NCBI RefSeq assembly: GCF_033807575.1
Contig: NC_084725.1
Coordinates: 345,001 to 409,000, forward strand
DNA length: 64,000 nucleotides
Source: Cydia pomonella
Taxonomy: Eukaryota; Arthropoda; Insecta; Lepidoptera; Tortricidae
Direction: 5' to 3'
Below the pieces are notes generated by a model. It saw only the letters and a program-made list of their open reading frames with translations. It was not told the DNA's origin and did not search any database. Of the stretch, positions 1-11,741 are shown one piece after another (the stretch's first letter is position 1; the number at the start of each line of letters is the position of its first letter). The translations under genes were made by a program, and so were the position numbers.

Positions 1-100
1 CAGATATTTCAGTTCTTAATTCGGCGGGTAGACGTTCGTAATAAGTTGGGCCTATTACTCGCGGATTCTTACATGAAAGTGCCATGCGACGCGCGACGCG
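1..100 (-). pseudogene. C-terminal fragment of a non-LTR retrotransposon ORF, cut by the window edge
   Basis: Reading the minus strand from about 100 down to 1 gives an open segment containing NPRVIGPTYYERLPAELR, a peptide typical of the extreme C-terminus of reverse-transcriptase ORFs in insect non-LTR elements. The ORF runs off the left edge, so its end is not visible. An overlapping 64-codon minus-strand ORF (69-263) is in another frame and has no recognisable content. Confidence 0.45.
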
Positions 101-539
101 GCACTGTTCGCAGTCTTCCCGTCGATCTGATTTGTTTGATCTGATGTATTAAAATTGGTTTTGTGGTATAAATGTCGTTTTTACACTTTATACGAATAAT
201 AAAAATACTTAAGTAGGTATGTATAAAAAATGTGAATTGATGACAATAACATTCAACTTTCAATAAATACTGAACAAAATAAACAGTATTATGTATAGGT
301 ACTTAATAAAACTTTTCATTTCTCATGCTCTTAAAGAACTTTCTAAGTACGTTATCTTCCTTTTTTACGAGAAGCATCTTAAATTTTGGTTTCCAATGGA
401 TTTCCATTTTGATAATCAACCCCCAGTCCATAAATTATTATTTAAACTTAAATTGTTCATTGAAAGTAACGTCAAGAAATACTACTGAAGTTTATACTTA
501 GCCGTGTTTTCTTTAAATGCACATGTAAGTACTTTGTTT

Positions 540-662
540 TCAATTTCAATTTCAGTCATTTATTGCCTTCATAGGTACATATTAAGGTGATACATACGAA
601 TTCTGATCAGCTATGAACCCTGTAAGGGCACTGCAAACGTATTCGAAACGAAAAGTAGAGTG
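540..662 (-). mobile_element. LINE 3'-UTR-like fragment
   Basis: The + strand reads TCATTTATTGCCTTCATAGG and later CCCTGTAAGGGCA, matching in layout the fragment at 13611-13745 (TCATTTATTTATTGC, then CCCTGTTAGGGCA). Both look like reversed 3' ends of one non-LTR family. No coding part is attached. Confidence 0.35.
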
Positions 663-1179
663 TTTAACTCGGGTGAAAAGCATCATTTCAGTCTCAGACT
701 ATTGGTGCTCTCGCTGCGTTCGAGTGCCAAACTGCCACGATAGAAATGAGTGTTCGTCACTTGATTAACAATCTACTGTTTATCCAATAATTTGATCCAA
801 TTCTAAAACACACCTCCACCATCCAACGCCACAGAAGAGTTAAAATACTTCCAAACTTATATTGTACCCTAATTCCGGATCTAAAACTAAAATTGCACAA
901 TACCGTTTTGTCCAAAACCGGTAGCCAGCAGCTGCAGGGTTAAGGAAGGGTCAACCAGCTTGACCGGTCCGGACAATGGGTGACCGGCAGCGAAAGGGTT
1001 ATTATTAGAATATGGTCAGTTTGGCGATAGAGGTGGCGAGTGAGTGTTGTGCTTTTTTGTGGTCATTTTTATTTTTAAAGGTAAGTTTATGATTCAAAAT
1101 TTCTTAATTTAATTTATTTATCGAGATATTATGAGAAAATCTTTGCTTTTTACAAGATATGTATTAGTTTTCACTTTTT
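663..1179. other. Non-coding stretch without recognised gene
   Basis: No convincing ORF. 895-1010 is a locally GC-richer patch with repeated ACCGG motifs. Nothing else can be supported. Confidence 0.5.
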
Positions 1180-1262
1180 TGTACCACGTCGGTGGTAAAC
1201 AAGCTTACTGGCTTGGTAAGCAAAGTTTGTAGGTTATGGTCGCTCTTCAGGATCGCACGAGC
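1180..1262 (-). mobile_element. Fragment of LINE family H 3' end
   Basis: Contains GTCGGTGGTAAACAAGC, the reversed 3'-UTR signature (TTTGCCACCGACGTAGTAT on the sense strand) shared with copies at 25.9, 26.2, 51.8 and 53.6 kb. Diverged and short. Confidence 0.4.
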
Positions 1263-1287
1263 CTCATGTCCCGATAAACCAAACTTG

Positions 1288-1426
1288 TACAGTCATTCTG
1301 AAAATATTTTGATATACAGAACAGAGTATATATATACATAAACAGAACCTTAATACATGGGCAATAACGTTGTGTATACATATTATTGCCACTTTGTCCG
1401 TATCGATATTTTCAGATTTCACTGTA
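1288..1426. mobile_element. Palindromic MITE, family P, copy 1
   Basis: Begins TACAGTCATTCTGAAAATAT and ends ATATTTTCAGATTTCACTGTA, so the ends are imperfect inverted repeats starting TACAGT, as in Tc1/mariner-type elements with TA targets. The interior also pairs (TGTATACATA near the centre). A second copy lies at 53188-53323. Confidence 0.6.
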
Positions 1427-1605
1427 CCAAAGTATTATATTGACTTCCAGTTTCCGATTCAACTAATATTCTGCATAGTTTAAAAAAAATCGACTACAAT
1501 ACCTGTACATAGGTACCTACATTGTACTCGTAAATACCATACCTGTAATACCTACCATGATAATACAAGATTTAACAAAAATGATCGGGATCCGTTTGAG
1601 TGCTT

Positions 1606-1928
1606 ATTCGAGACGCGAGAAGCGCCACCGCCAGAAAGGCAATATACGGCTCCTCCAACACGCTACTGTCGGCGGTGAGAGAGTGGGACGCCAGCCCGCT
1701 GCACGAGCGCTGGAGGGGCTACCACAAGCCTATCGTGACGGGCTCAGGGTAACCCGGGACGCAGGCCCTTATTTGAATTTTAATTTAATATAATATATTG
1801 TTATTTAAATTTTAGGATGTTATTTAATTTGATTTAATTTTATTTAATTCTTTATGTAATGTAATTATGTGTAAATGTATAATGTATATGGAAATAATTT
1901 TCTGGATTAAATTTCATTCATTCATTAT
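1606..1928 (+). pseudogene. 5'-truncated non-LTR retrotransposon 3' end
   Basis: The frame through about 1650-1751 reads VREWDASPLHERWRGYHK followed by PIVTGSG and a stop. This looks like a retroelement ORF terminus and is a better reading than the overlapping 78-codon ORF. An AT-rich 3' UTR follows and ends in CATTCATTCATT, a short microsatellite tail like those of target-primed non-LTR insertions. Confidence 0.5.
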
Positions 1929-2238
1929 TCAGTATATATGTTCTGATTAGGAAAAAGTAGGAGAAAATATCAAAATTATTGTCGTGTTTTAGCGGACGGG
2001 ATGTTATTACTGTATTGTTTTTTTTTTTTGAAACATTTGTCCAAAAAGACAAACGCAAACAGCCAATGAATGTAGCCGCGGGCTGCATCTACACGGGGTC
2101 GTACCACGGGGGTGACCGGGTGGTCAGCATCATTTCAAGCTATAGGACATAGTAAGATAAACGACGTTACATGTCTCGTTCTTACGAGACCGTCGTGTAC
2201 GAGTAAGATCGTGCGAATACTGCTTATTAAAACCAATA
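1929..2238. other. Unassigned repeat-like stretch
   Basis: A T-run, then a GC-rich patch (2070-2130) and a small hairpin around CTCGTTCTTACGAG at about 2174-2187. No gene seen. Confidence 0.4.
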
Positions 2239-2449
2239 GTTTGTTTTTTTTATAATATTTTTTTTTATATCGTAGCCTGAATGAATAGTACATTATTCCA
2301 GAGGCCGGGAAAGGGAAATTCGTGGATGAGGTTTTGTCGGAAGACGCGAAGCGAACCTCATCCACGAATTTCCCTTTCCCGGCCTCTGCAATAATGTACT
2401 ATTCATTCAGGCTACGATATAAAAAAAAATATTATAAAAAAAAACAAAA
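2239..2449. repeat. Giant hairpin 1 (about 94-nt arms, 20-nt loop)
   Basis: 2240-2333 is followed, after a 20-nt spacer, by its near-perfect reverse complement at 2354-2447. Core arm text is GGCCGGGAAAGGGAAATTCG on one side and CGAATTTCCCTTTCCCGGCC on the other. Differences are limited to one or two positions and A/T-run lengths. The two ORFs here (2135-2365 minus, 2322-2681 plus) encode nearly the same peptide only because the DNA is palindromic. Confidence 0.85.
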
Positions 2450-2648
2450 AACCCGACTGCACACTAAAAAGAGGAAAACAAGCCCCACAAGAATATTGTT
2501 GTTGATGGTAAGATCGCAGGCGGGGACCAACAGAGGGTTACTTATAGTCATTTTGGTCGTTGGTCCCCGCCTGCGATACTTACCATCAACAACAATATTC
2601 TTGTGGGGCTTGTTTTCCTCTTTTTTAGTGTGCAGTCGGGTTTTTTGT
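2445..2648. repeat. Giant hairpin 2 (about 87-nt arms, 27-nt loop)
   Basis: Starts where hairpin 1 ends. The left arm 2445-2531 (CCCGACTGCACACTAAAAAG ... GGCGGGGACCAAC) pairs with 2559-2648 (GTTGGTCCCCGCC ... AGTGTGCAGTCGGG), with a 1-nt gap. The sequence is unrelated to hairpin 1. Confidence 0.85.
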
Positions 2649-2848
2649 TTTATTCTATATATTTTTTTTATAACTTTTTAGTTCCTCCTATAATCCTATG
2701 ACACTTCCGTGATCAAGACGAATCCAACGATACCTCATACATCAAAATCTATCAAGCCGTTTAGGCTACAGGAGGCCACAAAGAAACAGACATAGATACA
2801 TACATACACTCGAAAAACATTACCCTCCTCCCTTTGGCAGTCGGGTAA
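2649..2848 (-). mobile_element. Interspersed repeat ending in GCAGTCGGGT
   Basis: Ends CTTTGGCAGTCGGGTAAAAA at 2822-2841, echoing the AGTGTGCAGTCGGG end of hairpin 2. The CCGACTGC/GCAGTCGG pair may mark the borders of one element that contains hairpin 2. The family is not assigned. Confidence 0.35.
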
Positions 2849-5800
2849 AAAGATATCGAGTTAAAAAAGACCATGTCAAACGAATGTATTCTACTTACGT
2901 TATCCAAACATGCCATCTAAGCCTCTTAATAAAAAACTCTTTATCCCCATCCCAAATTCCCACGCCGTACAAAAGGAAACACTTAACGTGTTAAAAAAGC
3001 CCTTTTTTCGCAAAAAACTGTCCCCAATTATCACTCCCCGCTCCTCGGCAAATAGAATTAGGCGAGAATTAAATTAGCCGGGAATTAACAAGGATAATAC
3101 CGGTTTTTCCTCCTTTTTCTCGTTTTTACCGGTTTTTTACCGGTCCCCGTTGACGACGGGGACGTTTCAATTTTAAAAGACAAACGGTTTTTGACGGAGG
3201 TTGGAGTTGTGAATTTATTAATTTTCTTTTCGGTGGATGTAAATGTACTGTACATGTAATGTACATGTTTTATATTTTTGTATATATTAATTCACGTATG
3301 TCTAGTCTGTGTTTATGTTTTTTTTTTTATTTTACACATTGCGCTTTTTAAAAACATGTATTATCCTAAACTACTTTCAACTCGATCGATCGACTCATTC
3401 GATCTTTGTTTATTTCCTATTTTGATCATTTAGCAAAAAAAAAAAGTTGTTGACTTTTATTTAAAAGTAAATATCATTTTTTATAAATACATACTTTCCA
3501 TTACATCAAACCTCGCTGTATTGTCTAAGTTTAAAAACTATGTATATAAAAAAAACAGCAAAACACAGCCATGTGTATACATAATTATGCTCGTAATGGC
3601 CGTAAAGCGCAGAAAAGTTGCGCAGCGCCAATTATAACCGATATCCCTTCTACGACGTTGGGTGCCTCAGAAAATATAGATACGTCTATGAAATAATTAC
3701 TTAACTGTTACTTAGAGATGAGATATAATAATAAAATAAATGTGATATGCCTATACTTATCATAAAACTACTTACTTAACTATTTTCTTAAAACTTAGCT
3801 TACATTTGTATGGAAAATGTTGTAACTTTTTGCAAAATGACAATGTGCGGTGTTGTTATTGTTTGATTTTATTATAAACAAAAAGACAGATACAAAAACT
3901 AACGTATTGCACAGTCTTCTATATACAAGTAAACTAAATCTAAACTAAATCTAAAAAAACTAAATTAAAACTAAAATAAACTTAAAAAACTAAATTAAGA
4001 CTAAAACAAGATTAAATTTACTTCACCGCATGGTTTCAAACATGCTGGCGATATTTGTGGTTCGATTATTAAAATGATGCATATATTAATAAACGAAGAA
4101 ATGAACTAATAGATCTCAAAAGCCCTTAAAAATAGTTACGTAGAAAGCTAAAATGTTATAGCCATCACTGTGGCATATAATTTAAAAAAAAAACACACAC
4201 ACATATCCTGATAATAAAAGAGCTTTGCCTTTTACAAATGAAACTACAGAAATATAAATATTTAATTCCTCCGTCAATTCTAGCAATTTAACAGTACTGA
4301 GGGTTTAAGAAAGCCCCTTTAAAATGTCAAAAGAAGGCGCATTTCCCTCAGGGAGGGTTCCTTAATTATATCTTTTAGTGTAATGGCGGGGATTTTTCAC
4401 CCTCTTTATATTTTGTTATGTGCTAGGGGAGGTCCTTGGTAGGGTAAGAAAGGGTGCTTTTAAAAATGTCTGCTCGTCATAGTATTGATTGGAAAATATT
4501 GTAGTGGCTTGAGTAATCGAGACGAATAAAAAAAAGAAAAACTTATTCGCGGTTTTTTTTGTGTGTTGTGCCTCATGACTGTACATGTGTACCGTACATC
4601 TGCTCGTTTTTATTACATAAAAAATATATAGTTAAAATTAAGTATCATCGCTAATATTATAATGAGCTAAACTAGCAACCGATACTATGGTTGCAAGAAC
4701 TCCATTAAAGATTTGCCACACTGTAATAGTTTTACAATAGTTAATATCGGGGTTGACAAAGTTTGCAATTACTAAAACACTTATTGTACTTAACTCTAGA
4801 CTGCCTCATTGCAATAAGTCCACTGACGTCAAGTCAAAAGTATGAAATGTTGTGCACAAAACGTATATTTATATTTTTTTTTGTTGAACCGTTATGAAGA
4901 TATATTTAGACTCTAGAAAGTAAGACTTTACAACCAAAAACGGCTGATATAGCCTTAAGTTTTCGCATTTCAAATACAATAGGAGATTTAACAAATTTCT
5001 ACATCCTGCATACCTTAACAATCAAGTACTTAAATACTCATCTTTGATTATTTTTGTAGTTGATGTTGAAGTTCTTGTATTTACAATATCTTAGCAAACA
5101 ATATAAACCACACAAGAACAGTTCCTTCACAAGTTCACAACTAAATAAAATCATCGAATAAGTTTATTATGTAATTACAATTACTTTAAGTAACCAAAAT
5201 ATACCGAAGACAATACATACATCGTTGGACCAAGACTCCGTGAACAGCCACCGTAACCGTCAAATGGAGGGAAATATTAATTTCACCGCCCCCGTCCGCA
5301 CACACGTAAAAACCTAATACCTAAACAAAATTAAAGAACAACACAACCCCCTCGTCTTAGCAATTTAAAACAGGGGCCTTCATTTATTCCTTCTTTTCCC
5401 CTTCCCCCCTGAAAGGAACCAGCGTTTTTTGAGCGCCCATCTTTAAGAACGTCCGGGTAAAAGTGCGGGTGGACGGGGGTCTTGTTATGGTGGATGGCGA
5501 CCCTTGATGGGGGTATCGGGTCCCCTAAAAAGTTACCCTTCTTAAATCAAGGAAGCGGCGGAGAAAATTGTAATGTTATTACTTTTTTGCGTCATTTTGA
5601 TCACGGGAGAAAATATTGTTGCATTGTTATGTTTCATAGAAAACCAGATTCATGAAATCAGAAGAAATGTTAGTCTATGGTTCAAATGTTTTTAGGCGTG
5701 ACAATTATTTAAATGATTCAAATAGTTCTGATTACTTTTAATATAAATTACTGTCATAAATGAAAGAAAAACCCCAAGAAATACTAAAATAACGTTGCTT

Positions 5801-6464
5801 TTGATACATAATTAAGTGTTGAAAAGGCCGCCCCGAAATCGCCTTTTCTTACAAAGGTAGTTCTTATTTTGCTGTCTGGATATTAACATTATTAAAAATA
5901 TTTTGACACAGTTTGTTGTATATAAACCACAGCTATACCCCCTATGTTGATTTGATTCGAATCTTTACTTATTATAAAAGTTAGGATCATTTAAAGATTT
6001 GTATGAAAAAGTTTTTCGCTCCTAATTTATACAAAAAAAAAAACGAAAAAACAAACAGGGGCATAGCTATGGTTAATATGCATCAAAATATGTAACAACA
6101 TTTTCCATAATACCAATATCCAGAGAGGAAAATGGGGACAACGTGTGTATGGAGAAGTGGACGTCTTAATTGTAGATCATAAGGTAGTATAGTACTATAG
6201 TTTTCATAGTGTTTTTTGTATTAAAGAATGACGTACGTTTTTAAACAATGAACATATCGAAGCGATTAACACGGTAACCTGACAAAACCTTTTAGTTTCT
6301 CCAATAAAAATACTGATAATACATTTATAATATGAAAAAAAAAATACAGATCAATTGGACTACGACGCGAAAAGGCAAAATATTGTTATTTTTTCCTATT
6401 TACAGAGATACTTAATAAATAACTAAGTCCCGATATAATGTGTCACTTAACTATTTTAACATAC
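2849..6464. other. Long AT-rich spacer, no gene seen
   Basis: No ORF worth annotating on either strand. GC-richer, low-repeat patches stand out at 2990-3190, 4290-4460 and 5370-5560. They contain runs such as GGGAGGGTTCCTTAATTATA and short hairpins (CCCCGTTGACGACGGGG at 3146-3162). They could be regulatory DNA of a distant gene, but nothing here proves it. Confidence 0.5.
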
Positions 6465-6695
6465 TTTACAGTACATATGGTGCTACTTTACCGCACTAGT
6501 GCGAAAATTAGCATATTACGTTACTGTGTCGAACATTTAAAGGCCCATATGTACTGTAAAACGTTGTACGATACATGTGCGAATAAGTAATTCGCAACTC
6601 GTGCCGATTTAAAATACTCCCTTCGGTCGTGTTTTAATTTATCGCCACTCGTTTCGAATTTCCTATTTTTCGCACTTGTATCGTAATGTACTATT
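6465..6695 (-). mobile_element. MITE-like repeat, family R, copy 1
   Basis: Bounded by TTTACAGTACATATGGTG on the left and TATCGTAATGTACTATT on the right. Two relatives in opposite orientation lie at 45739-45930 and 46208-46441. Contains CGCACTAGTGCG, a perfect 12-nt palindrome, which is conserved in the other copies. Confidence 0.55.
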
Positions 6696-6872
6696 ATTGG
6701 TTCTAAGACTATACAACCACATACGGTCATAGGTCAATATTTAAAATTGAAACGCAAAATATTACTTTGCTAATCCGCGAATGGATATCATGCTAGTCAT
6801 ATAGTAATATTCGTCGTAGTAGTAGTAATCGTGTAGTAATATTTAAAAGGTACATATATTCAGGTAAATAAT

Positions 6873-7026
6873 AATGGCGTCCGTTGGCTCGTTGGGTGGA
6901 CGACATTCGGAAGGTTGCAGGTCACTTTTGGATGAGATTGGCTCAGGACCGGGACAAGTGGCGTACTGGAAGGGCCTATCTATGCTCAGCAGTGGGCGAT
7001 AAAAGGCTGATATGATGAAATAATAA
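6873..7026 (+). pseudogene. RTE-like retrotransposon ORF terminus
   Basis: The frame from 6878 reads RPLARWVDDIRKVAG, then HFWMRLAQDRDKWR and a TGA TGA stop. This WxDDIRKVAGxxWMRLAQDRxxW block is the well-known C-terminal end of RTE-type reverse transcriptase ORFs. The copy is 5'-truncated to about 150 bp and ends in the TGATGA-type tail usual for RTE. Confidence 0.7.
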
Positions 7027-7825
7027 TGCTCAATTGTTATTTTCTCTCCAAAGATATATGCATTTATTTAATTTGTTATATCGGATAAAGGTACTTACCT
7101 CAGTTTTGCATGTTTTTGATGTCCCGAGTAATTTTATTTTGTACATTGTTTTATAATTTTTAGTAAAAAAAGTCGGGACAAACGTGAGGAAGATGAAGAC
7201 ATTGTTTTATTTTTATTTTTATGCATTTATAAATAATATAAAGCCTAAAGGGTGATAATTCAACATACAACAATATTTTTTTTATCTTAGATACAGACCT
7301 TTTTAAAAAGTAACTAAAAATCGATTTAAAATTAAAAATTCCAACCGTCCAAAATGGAACTCGCCCGCGGAATTCGAATGACGAATGGCGGACGGTTTTT
7401 CTTGTTTCGCCTTTACCAACTTAAATTTACCGTTACTTTTTGATCCCAACCTGATTATCAGCTTTATGTTTAATTTCATAAGGTTGAGGTTAAGCTGGAT
7501 GGTGTTAAATAACTGTAAATGATTGTAAAGGTATCTCCCCACTGTCTCCAGCAAGGATTTATAGTCTCCGCGAGGGAGGGAAAAATAAGAAAGGGAAGTT
7601 TTTCTCAGAAGGGGGTTTCAATTAAGGAGGGCCGATTAATTATACTTTCGGTTGCCGGGGATGGTTTTTAATGCAACCCTTCTCATTCAGTACAATGGTG
7701 AGTTAAGAAAGAATCTAGTTAGTTGCAGGGCAATTTTTGGATAATCGGTGATTGCGATTGCTTGAGAATCGTAACCGCACGAACGTATTTTTTATTTTTG
7801 ATGAAATTTCCATTTCGGGAGAAAA
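7027..7825. other. Spacer, no gene seen
   Basis: An 83-codon minus ORF (7303-7554) has no recognisable motif. 7555-7700 is a GC-richer patch with GGGAGGG and TTAATTATA motifs like that at 4.3 kb. Confidence 0.45.
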
Positions 7826-8025
7826 CTGTACCCCTAGTGTAAATGTTATCGACATCATAACGTGACGAACGCGTTTGCGTTAAGTCTCATTTTGTATAGG
7901 ATTTTGAGTTTCCAAAACGTCCCGCTTGGCGCGCTCTTTCTAAATCCAATATAATACAAAATGAGACTAAACGCAAACGCGTACGTCACGTTTCAAAATC
8001 GAATTTAGTTACACTAGGGGTACTG
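7826..8025. mobile_element. Fold-back MITE, family FB, copy 1
   Basis: Termini are GTACCCCTAGTGTAA and TTACACTAGGGGTAC. The whole length folds back: ACGCGTTTGCGTTAAG on the left arm pairs with AAACGCAAACGCGT on the right. A central unpaired segment contains CCCGCTTGGCGCGC. Other copies: 11923-12117 and 22968-23162. Confidence 0.8.
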
Positions 8026-8141
8026 TTTCCACCAACTAAATCTTAACAAATCACTTTGATTTTGATGTCGATCGCTTGAGCATCATATATTCTAGGTTTA
8101 TTTATAAGTTTGGTTTTTTTTAAGTACATCGGTTTTATAAA

Positions 8142-8323
8142 CGCTGGTGGCCTAGCAGTAAGAGCGTGCGACTTTCAATCCGGAGGTCGCGGGTTCAAAC
8201 CCCGGCTCGTACTAATGAGTTTTTCGGAACCTATGTATGTACATAATATCATTTGATATTTACCAGTCGCTTTTCGGTGAAGGAAAACATCGTAAGGAAA
8301 CCGGACTAATCCCAATAAGGCAA
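8142..8323 (+). mobile_element. tRNA-derived SINE S1, 3'-incomplete copy
   Basis: The tRNA-like head carries an A-box region (TGGCCTAGCAGTAAGAGCG) and a perfect-looking B box (GGTTCAAACCC). The body contains TCGCTTTTCGGTGAAGGAAA, shared with S1 copies at 20.2, 41.1 and 43.8 kb. It stops before the family's usual 3' part (AGCCTGGGGTCC on the opposite strand). Confidence 0.75.
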
Positions 8324-9969
8324 TAAATGTCATAAAAAATGTACGAACGTTTCCCATACAGATATTTCCCATACAGGTACTTATACATTTTCCTGTCTGG
8401 ATTTTGGTCCTAGATGAATATTTTTTATGACTTCAATATCAGTATCTGTGCCTGTACTTTTTTTTATACATAATTGTTTTTATAAGAACTAGTTTACTTC
8501 AATCAGCGCTAACATCTGAGAATTTTAAAGAATTGGACCTTTCTTTTGCTTTCTTTCCTTAGATATTCATTGCTTACATTAGCTACCCATATCATTGTCC
8601 CTTACGTACTTTTTCCCTCAACATCTTAAACACGACCCGACCGAACCGTTGACCCACATTCTTAAATCAAAACACACATGGAGGTGAAGGACCTTCATAC
8701 GCGTACGAGAGATTACGCACTTTACTGTGTGTTATATATGGCTTGTTTTAGCTTGGAGGGAGTCTACATGTCGCTATTTATAATGAATGTTAGCGATATC
8801 GCGTATTTTATTAAACCTCATCTGAAACTTTTGTAATCCGAGTGTCATTAGTTCTTATAAACAGGGCAGTTGAATCAAATAAACACATCATTACGATTAC
8901 ATTATTTTAAAGTACATATTTTATTTATTTTTCTTGATAAGTTCTCTATACAGTTTTGTAACTAGACCACACGTATCTACGCTTCTTCCAAAGAAAAAAA
9001 CGTGTTATTTGATAAACGACCGTATAATTTTTCTATAATGATCGTACGAAAGCAACGTTAACAGCCAATTCGATCAACTAAACCAAAATAAAAACAGCGT
9101 TCTATCCCAACAAAGAACAAAAGCCTATTCCAAATTCGAAAACGAAATTCAAAACTCAATTTAAATTCGGAGCGCAATCGAACTCACAAAAGCGCGCGAA
9201 ATCTTATCCCCCCCACGATATCTACGGAAGGTACGGCACACTTTTATTCTTGAGGGGCTAGCTCCCGTCCACCCCATTTAAAAGAAGCCATCTTACTCAC
9301 CCCTCCCCCTAGGGGGTTGGGGTGGAACCACTTTTCTCGGCGAAGTGTTATTTTAATTCTGCCAAATACCTTATCGTTTCTTGCGGAACTTTTGATATAA
9401 TTCCCGACTGAGGTGTAAAATTTTGATCGTGCGCCGTTTTTAATGGCAGTTTGAATGTGGAGTTTTACGGGTTTTGTCTGTAGATGGCGACAGTTTTGTA
9501 CGTACTGAAAACTATTAGATATATTTCTTAATTTAAAACAAAATGTAGATATGAAGAAATATATTATTTTGTTCTAAGCAATGTCTGATGGGTCTCGTAT
9601 TATATATTATTTAGTTAATATCAATGCTATGTTAAAAATAATATTATATCAATAATAGTAGTTGTAGCAATACGCAATTCAAACGTCATCGCCTCTGTAA
9701 AATCCTAAAAATTTTGTATGAAAATTACATATAACTTGATGTTAGGTAATTATGGTAATTTTTGACGAACAATATCTAAGTATGGTAGGTACTTAGATAT
9801 TATTCGTTATTGTTGTGGTGGTATACATGGTTAACTATTATATTTAGTAGAATTTATTATATACAGCATTAACATATATTACCGTTACCGGCTTAATAAA
9901 CAACATTGGAACTAAGTCTAGAAATAAAACTAAACTCATGCTAAATTAAGTCTACAGTTTAATAATTGC
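8324..9969. other. Spacer, no gene seen
   Basis: No supported ORF. 9180-9420 is a GC-richer patch with CCCCTCCCCCTAGGGGG-type runs. The rest is AT-rich. Confidence 0.45.
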
Positions 9970-10168
9970 CAAAGTGTTTTTTAAAATTCCTTCGCAGTGT
10001 CGAGATACCGAGGCACAAAGTATTTTTTTATGCCTTCGCAGTGTCGAGATACCGAGGCACAAAGTGTTTTTTTATGCCTTCGCAGTGTCGAGATACCGAG
10101 GCACAAAGTGTTTTTTTTAATGCCTTCGCAGCGTCGAGATACCGAGGCACAAAGTGGTTTTTTAATGC
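9970..10168 (+). repeat. Minisatellite, four units of 44-46 bp
   Basis: CCTTCGCAGTGTCGAGATAC begins at 9989, 10033, 10077 and 10123 (the last with one change). Each unit ends in a T-run plus ATG, with unit lengths 44, 44 and 46. The two overlapping + ORFs (9966-10181, 9997-10257) are read-through of this repeat. Confidence 0.9.
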
Positions 10169-11033
10169 GTTATTTAATTAATATGTATTTGATACCTATG
10201 TATTTGAAATTTGAAAGCTACTTAAAACCTTATTTAATCAAGGCTACAATTCTATAAGTGTCAAATTTGACTGACAGTTGAGTTTTGTATGCTTACATTA
10301 CTATTATTAATAATGATTACAGAAAGTGTCCTTTGGTCATATATTATTACTTACCAATATGTCACCTAACCAAGAGTATGTGAGAAGTATTAATTTTAGA
10401 TTGTAATTTAATTTCTACGTCAAATAACATACTATATATGGAATAAATCAAATTATTTTAATCAAAAAATATTCACATTTTACGTAATCACACTGACATA
10501 TACCTATAAATTAAAAACTGAAATAGGCTTGGTAACTTTTTTCCTTGAGTATATGATATCTATATCAGTTTAAAATTATCAAGTTAAAAAACCTTCTGTA
10601 ATAAATAAGCAAGCTACTCCTTAATAAAGCAATAACTAAACGCTTCCCACCGATTAACGGCTAACGGCAGCCATCTTTGAAAACAAATGCCGAACGAAAC
10701 GCTTAACCGTTCAAAATTGGAACTTTGAAATAGTAGAAGGCATTCCACTCAGGTCCACTAGCGCCGGTCCAGGTAAATTTTCATTTCTATGCAAATCGTT
10801 GCTGGTTTTAATCAGCGCGCGATCAAATGCGCGACTTAATGAAAATTCGGTCTTTTTAAAAGGAGTAGGAATTGGGTATTTTGGAGTATGTTAGTTAGTT
10901 AAGGTTACATAATGTGATAGACATGTATTGTCTGGTTATGTAAGGGGTCACTGACGTCAGGGTATTTTACTCAATACGCGGAAGACGGCCATGTTTTAGG
11001 CGCGTTTTTCGGCTATTATCAATTTATCCCATA
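10169..11033. other. Spacer, no gene seen
   Basis: AT-rich up to about 10620, then a GC-richer patch (10640-10870) with GCGCGCGATC-type text. No gene recognised. Confidence 0.4.
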
Positions 11034-11480
11034 TAATGTAATGAAAATATATTTGAAGTGAAAACTTCTTTAGCAGCGCTGTGCACTTTTTGTGATGGGG
11101 AAAAAATGTTAAACTCGCGACAGGTCACGTGACCGACAGATTTGTTAGATTGAAAATTCGTAAGACGGACACGTGACCTGATCGAAAAACTCCATGATTG
11201 TTCGAGTAATGATGATAGTGCAAGATTCGTTGAAATTATGGATGGAAGTTGATTATTCTGAGAGATACACTTTTTCATGTTAAATAATTGTAATAGTTAC
11301 GAAGTGTTAAATTTTTAATGTAATATAAATTGTCATGTTTGTGTACGATAGCGCAATAAATTAATTGTATTTTACCACATAAATGATAGTACTTTTATAC
11401 TGATAATTAAAGCAATTCGTGCAAAATTATTCCCTAACCATTCCAAAAGCTGGCACTCCCGGAGTGCAACCCGTTGTTTT
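11034..11480 (+). mobile_element. DNA-transposon-like repeat, family T, copy 1
   Basis: Shares long blocks with 47509-48128 (AGGTCACGTGACC, GACACGTGACCTGATCG, ATAAATGATAGTACTTTTA, CTCCCGGAGTGCAACCCGTT). The left part (GAAGTGAAAACTTC ... GTGCACTTTTTG) matches the reverse complement of the right part of the other copy (AAAAGTGCAC ... AAGTTTTCACTTC), so the family probably has terminal inverted repeats. Confidence 0.55.
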
Positions 11481-11741
11481 TTTTTACGTAATTAATATCT
11501 GGGTTAATGTGATATACAATATATATATTAATATTGTTTTAAAATACATATTTGTAATTGTTTCAGGTGATTCCTGCGCGGTGCAACCAAACCATTAGAA
11601 ACGAATACAGTATTAATATATTAAATAAATTATAACCTAAAATCAATCGTGTTTTATTTTAAGGTGTTTTGTTTTGTTTTAAATTCTTACAAAAGGTAGT
11701 ATCTTGATTAATGTAGGCTACAGGGGGGCCTAGACAAAATG
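11481..11741. other. Spacer, no gene seen
   Basis: AT-rich, with no ORF or repeat that I can support. Confidence 0.35.

Noticed and set aside
1557..1793. 78-codon + ORF as a small protein gene
   Set aside because: Another frame over the same stretch gives a retroelement ORF end followed by a 3' UTR and repeat tail.
2135..2681. Two overlapping ORFs on opposite strands encoding almost the same peptide
   Set aside because: The similarity follows from the palindrome; neither has any protein signature.
8142..8212. tRNA-like sequence with A and B boxes
   Set aside because: It is the head of SINE S1, followed by the S1 body, and recurs in other S1 copies. Not a free-standing tRNA gene. The same applies to all S2 heads.
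9966..10257. Two overlapping ORFs with repeated RDTEAQS-type peptides
   Set aside because: Read-through of the 44-46 bp tandem repeat, whose unit length lets several frames stay open.
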